From an uncultured Oscillospiraceae bacterium (GTDB taxonomy: Bacteria; Bacillota; Clostridia; Oscillospirales; Oscillospiraceae): a DNA stretch of 5,608 nt. Positions 5,000-5,608 of this stretch are shown here, piece by piece. Position 1 is the first letter of the stretch. Each line of letters begins with the position of its first letter. The stretch spans positions 1-5,608 of the forward strand of contig CAJOCV010000117.1 in NCBI GenBank assembly GCA_905233785.1, read 5' to 3'. The position numbers and the translations under genes were made by a program. Below the pieces are notes generated by a model. It did not search any database and had not been told where the DNA came from. It saw only the letters and a list, made by a program, of their open reading frames with translations.

Positions 5000-5608
5000 G
5001 CGACGCACGCCCCATCGTCCTCTTTGACCTGGACGACACGATCCTGGACTTTCAAAGCGCCGAGGCCGCGGCGCTCACCAGAGCCTTCACCGCCCTGGGC
5101 ATCCCGGTGACGGAGGATTTGATCGCGCGTTACAGCGCCATCAACCGCAGCCAGTGGGAGCTTCTGGAAGACGGCGTTCTGAGCCGGGAGCAGGTGCTCC
5201 GGCGGCGCTTTGAGCTGCTCTTTGCCGAGTACGGCATTGAGCGCTCCGGTGAGGAAGCCAGCGAACGCTACGAAAACGAGCTGTGCATCGGGCACTGGTT
5301 CATGCCCGGGGCGGAGGAGCTGCTCCGAGCGCTTACGCCGGGCTGCCGCCTGTTCATCGTCTCCAACGGCGCGGCAAAGGTACAGGACGCGCGTCTGCGC
5401 TCCGCCGGGATCGGGCCGTATTTTGAGGATATTTTCATTTCCGAGGAAATCGGCGCCGAGAAGCCGTCGCGCGCCTTCTTTGATCGCGCTTTCGCCCGCA
5501 TCCGGGACTTTGATCCCGCGCGCGTCCTCCTCGTCGGCGACAGCCTCAGCTCCGATATACGCGGGGCGAAAAACGCCGGGGTGACCGCCTGCTGGTACAA
5601 CGCGAGAA
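4996..5608 (+). CDS. HAD-superfamily hydrolase, YjjG-like, 3' end outside window
   Basis: The first 204 residues of a cytoplasmic phosphatase; the frame is open at the window end. HAD motifs are complete so far: motif I DLDDT (D11 nucleophile, D13 acid/base), motif II IVSNG (S123), motif III EKPSRAFF (K156), and motif IV GDSLSSDIRGAKNAG (D182, D187). A helical cap lies between residues ~18 and 105 (type C1). The order and spacing resemble subfamily IA YjjG/YfnB pyrimidine 5'-nucleotidases, which dephosphorylate dUMP, dTMP, UMP or modified analogues; phosphoglycolate phosphatase-like substrates cannot be excluded. The ATG at 4996 overlaps the murF stop (ATGA), and AAGGAG lies 8 bases upstream (4982-4987) inside murF, so both are expected from one transcript. 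Only a short C-terminal strand/helix should be missing. Confidence 0.88.
   Translation, partial: MSDARPIVLFDLDDTILDFQSAEAAALTRAFTALGIPVTEDLIARYSAINRSQWELLEDGVLSREQVLRRRFELLFAEYGIERSGEEASERYENELCIGHWFMPGAEELLRALTPGCRLFIVSNGAAKVQDARLRSAGIGPYFEDIFISEEIGAEKPSRAFFDRAFARIRDFDPARVLLVGDSLSSDIRGAKNAGVTACWYNAR

Overview
The window looks like a piece of a GC-rich, low-copy Gram-positive genome, most likely a Clostridia/Oscillospiraceae-type gut anaerobe or a metagenomic relative. The reasons are the three-gene redox cluster (TlpA-like thioredoxin, a 44-residue CXXC protein of the CD1871A type, and a membrane 4Fe-4S protein), strong AGGAGG-type ribosome binding sites, and GC-rich codons throughout most of the sequence. 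This placement is inference from gene content; no species can be named.

Layout. Positions 1-375 encode an internal piece of a non-ribosomal peptide synthetase condensation/epimerization-type domain. It stops abruptly, and from about 374 the sequence continues, in another frame, as the C-terminal ATPase domain of an unrelated sensor histidine kinase (ends 754). Neither fragment is complete at the junction, and hand-counted GC jumps from about 53% (1-360) to about 62% (421-720). The join is either a recombination scar or, more probably, an assembly chimera. A strong hairpin (762-793) follows the kinase, and a gene-free stretch runs to 911.

Positions 912-2423 hold a minus-strand operon, transcribed tlpA-like -> CXXC small protein -> 4Fe-4S membrane protein. 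The genes overlap by 4 and 8 bases, so they are probably translationally coupled. Together they look like a membrane thiol/iron-sulfur electron-transfer unit working on the outer face of the membrane. Upstream on the same strand is a 327-residue DEDDh 3'-5' exonuclease (2514-3497) with a Cys-containing C-terminal extension.

A divergent promoter region (3498-3649) separates the exonuclease from a plus-strand pair: murF (3650-4999), the last cytoplasmic ligase of UDP-MurNAc-pentapeptide synthesis, and a HAD-family phosphatase resembling YjjG (4996 to the window end, incomplete), which overlaps murF by ATGA. No RNA genes, CRISPR arrays or insertion sequences are visible. The least characterised real biology here is the redox trio; the most anomalous feature is the junction near 374.
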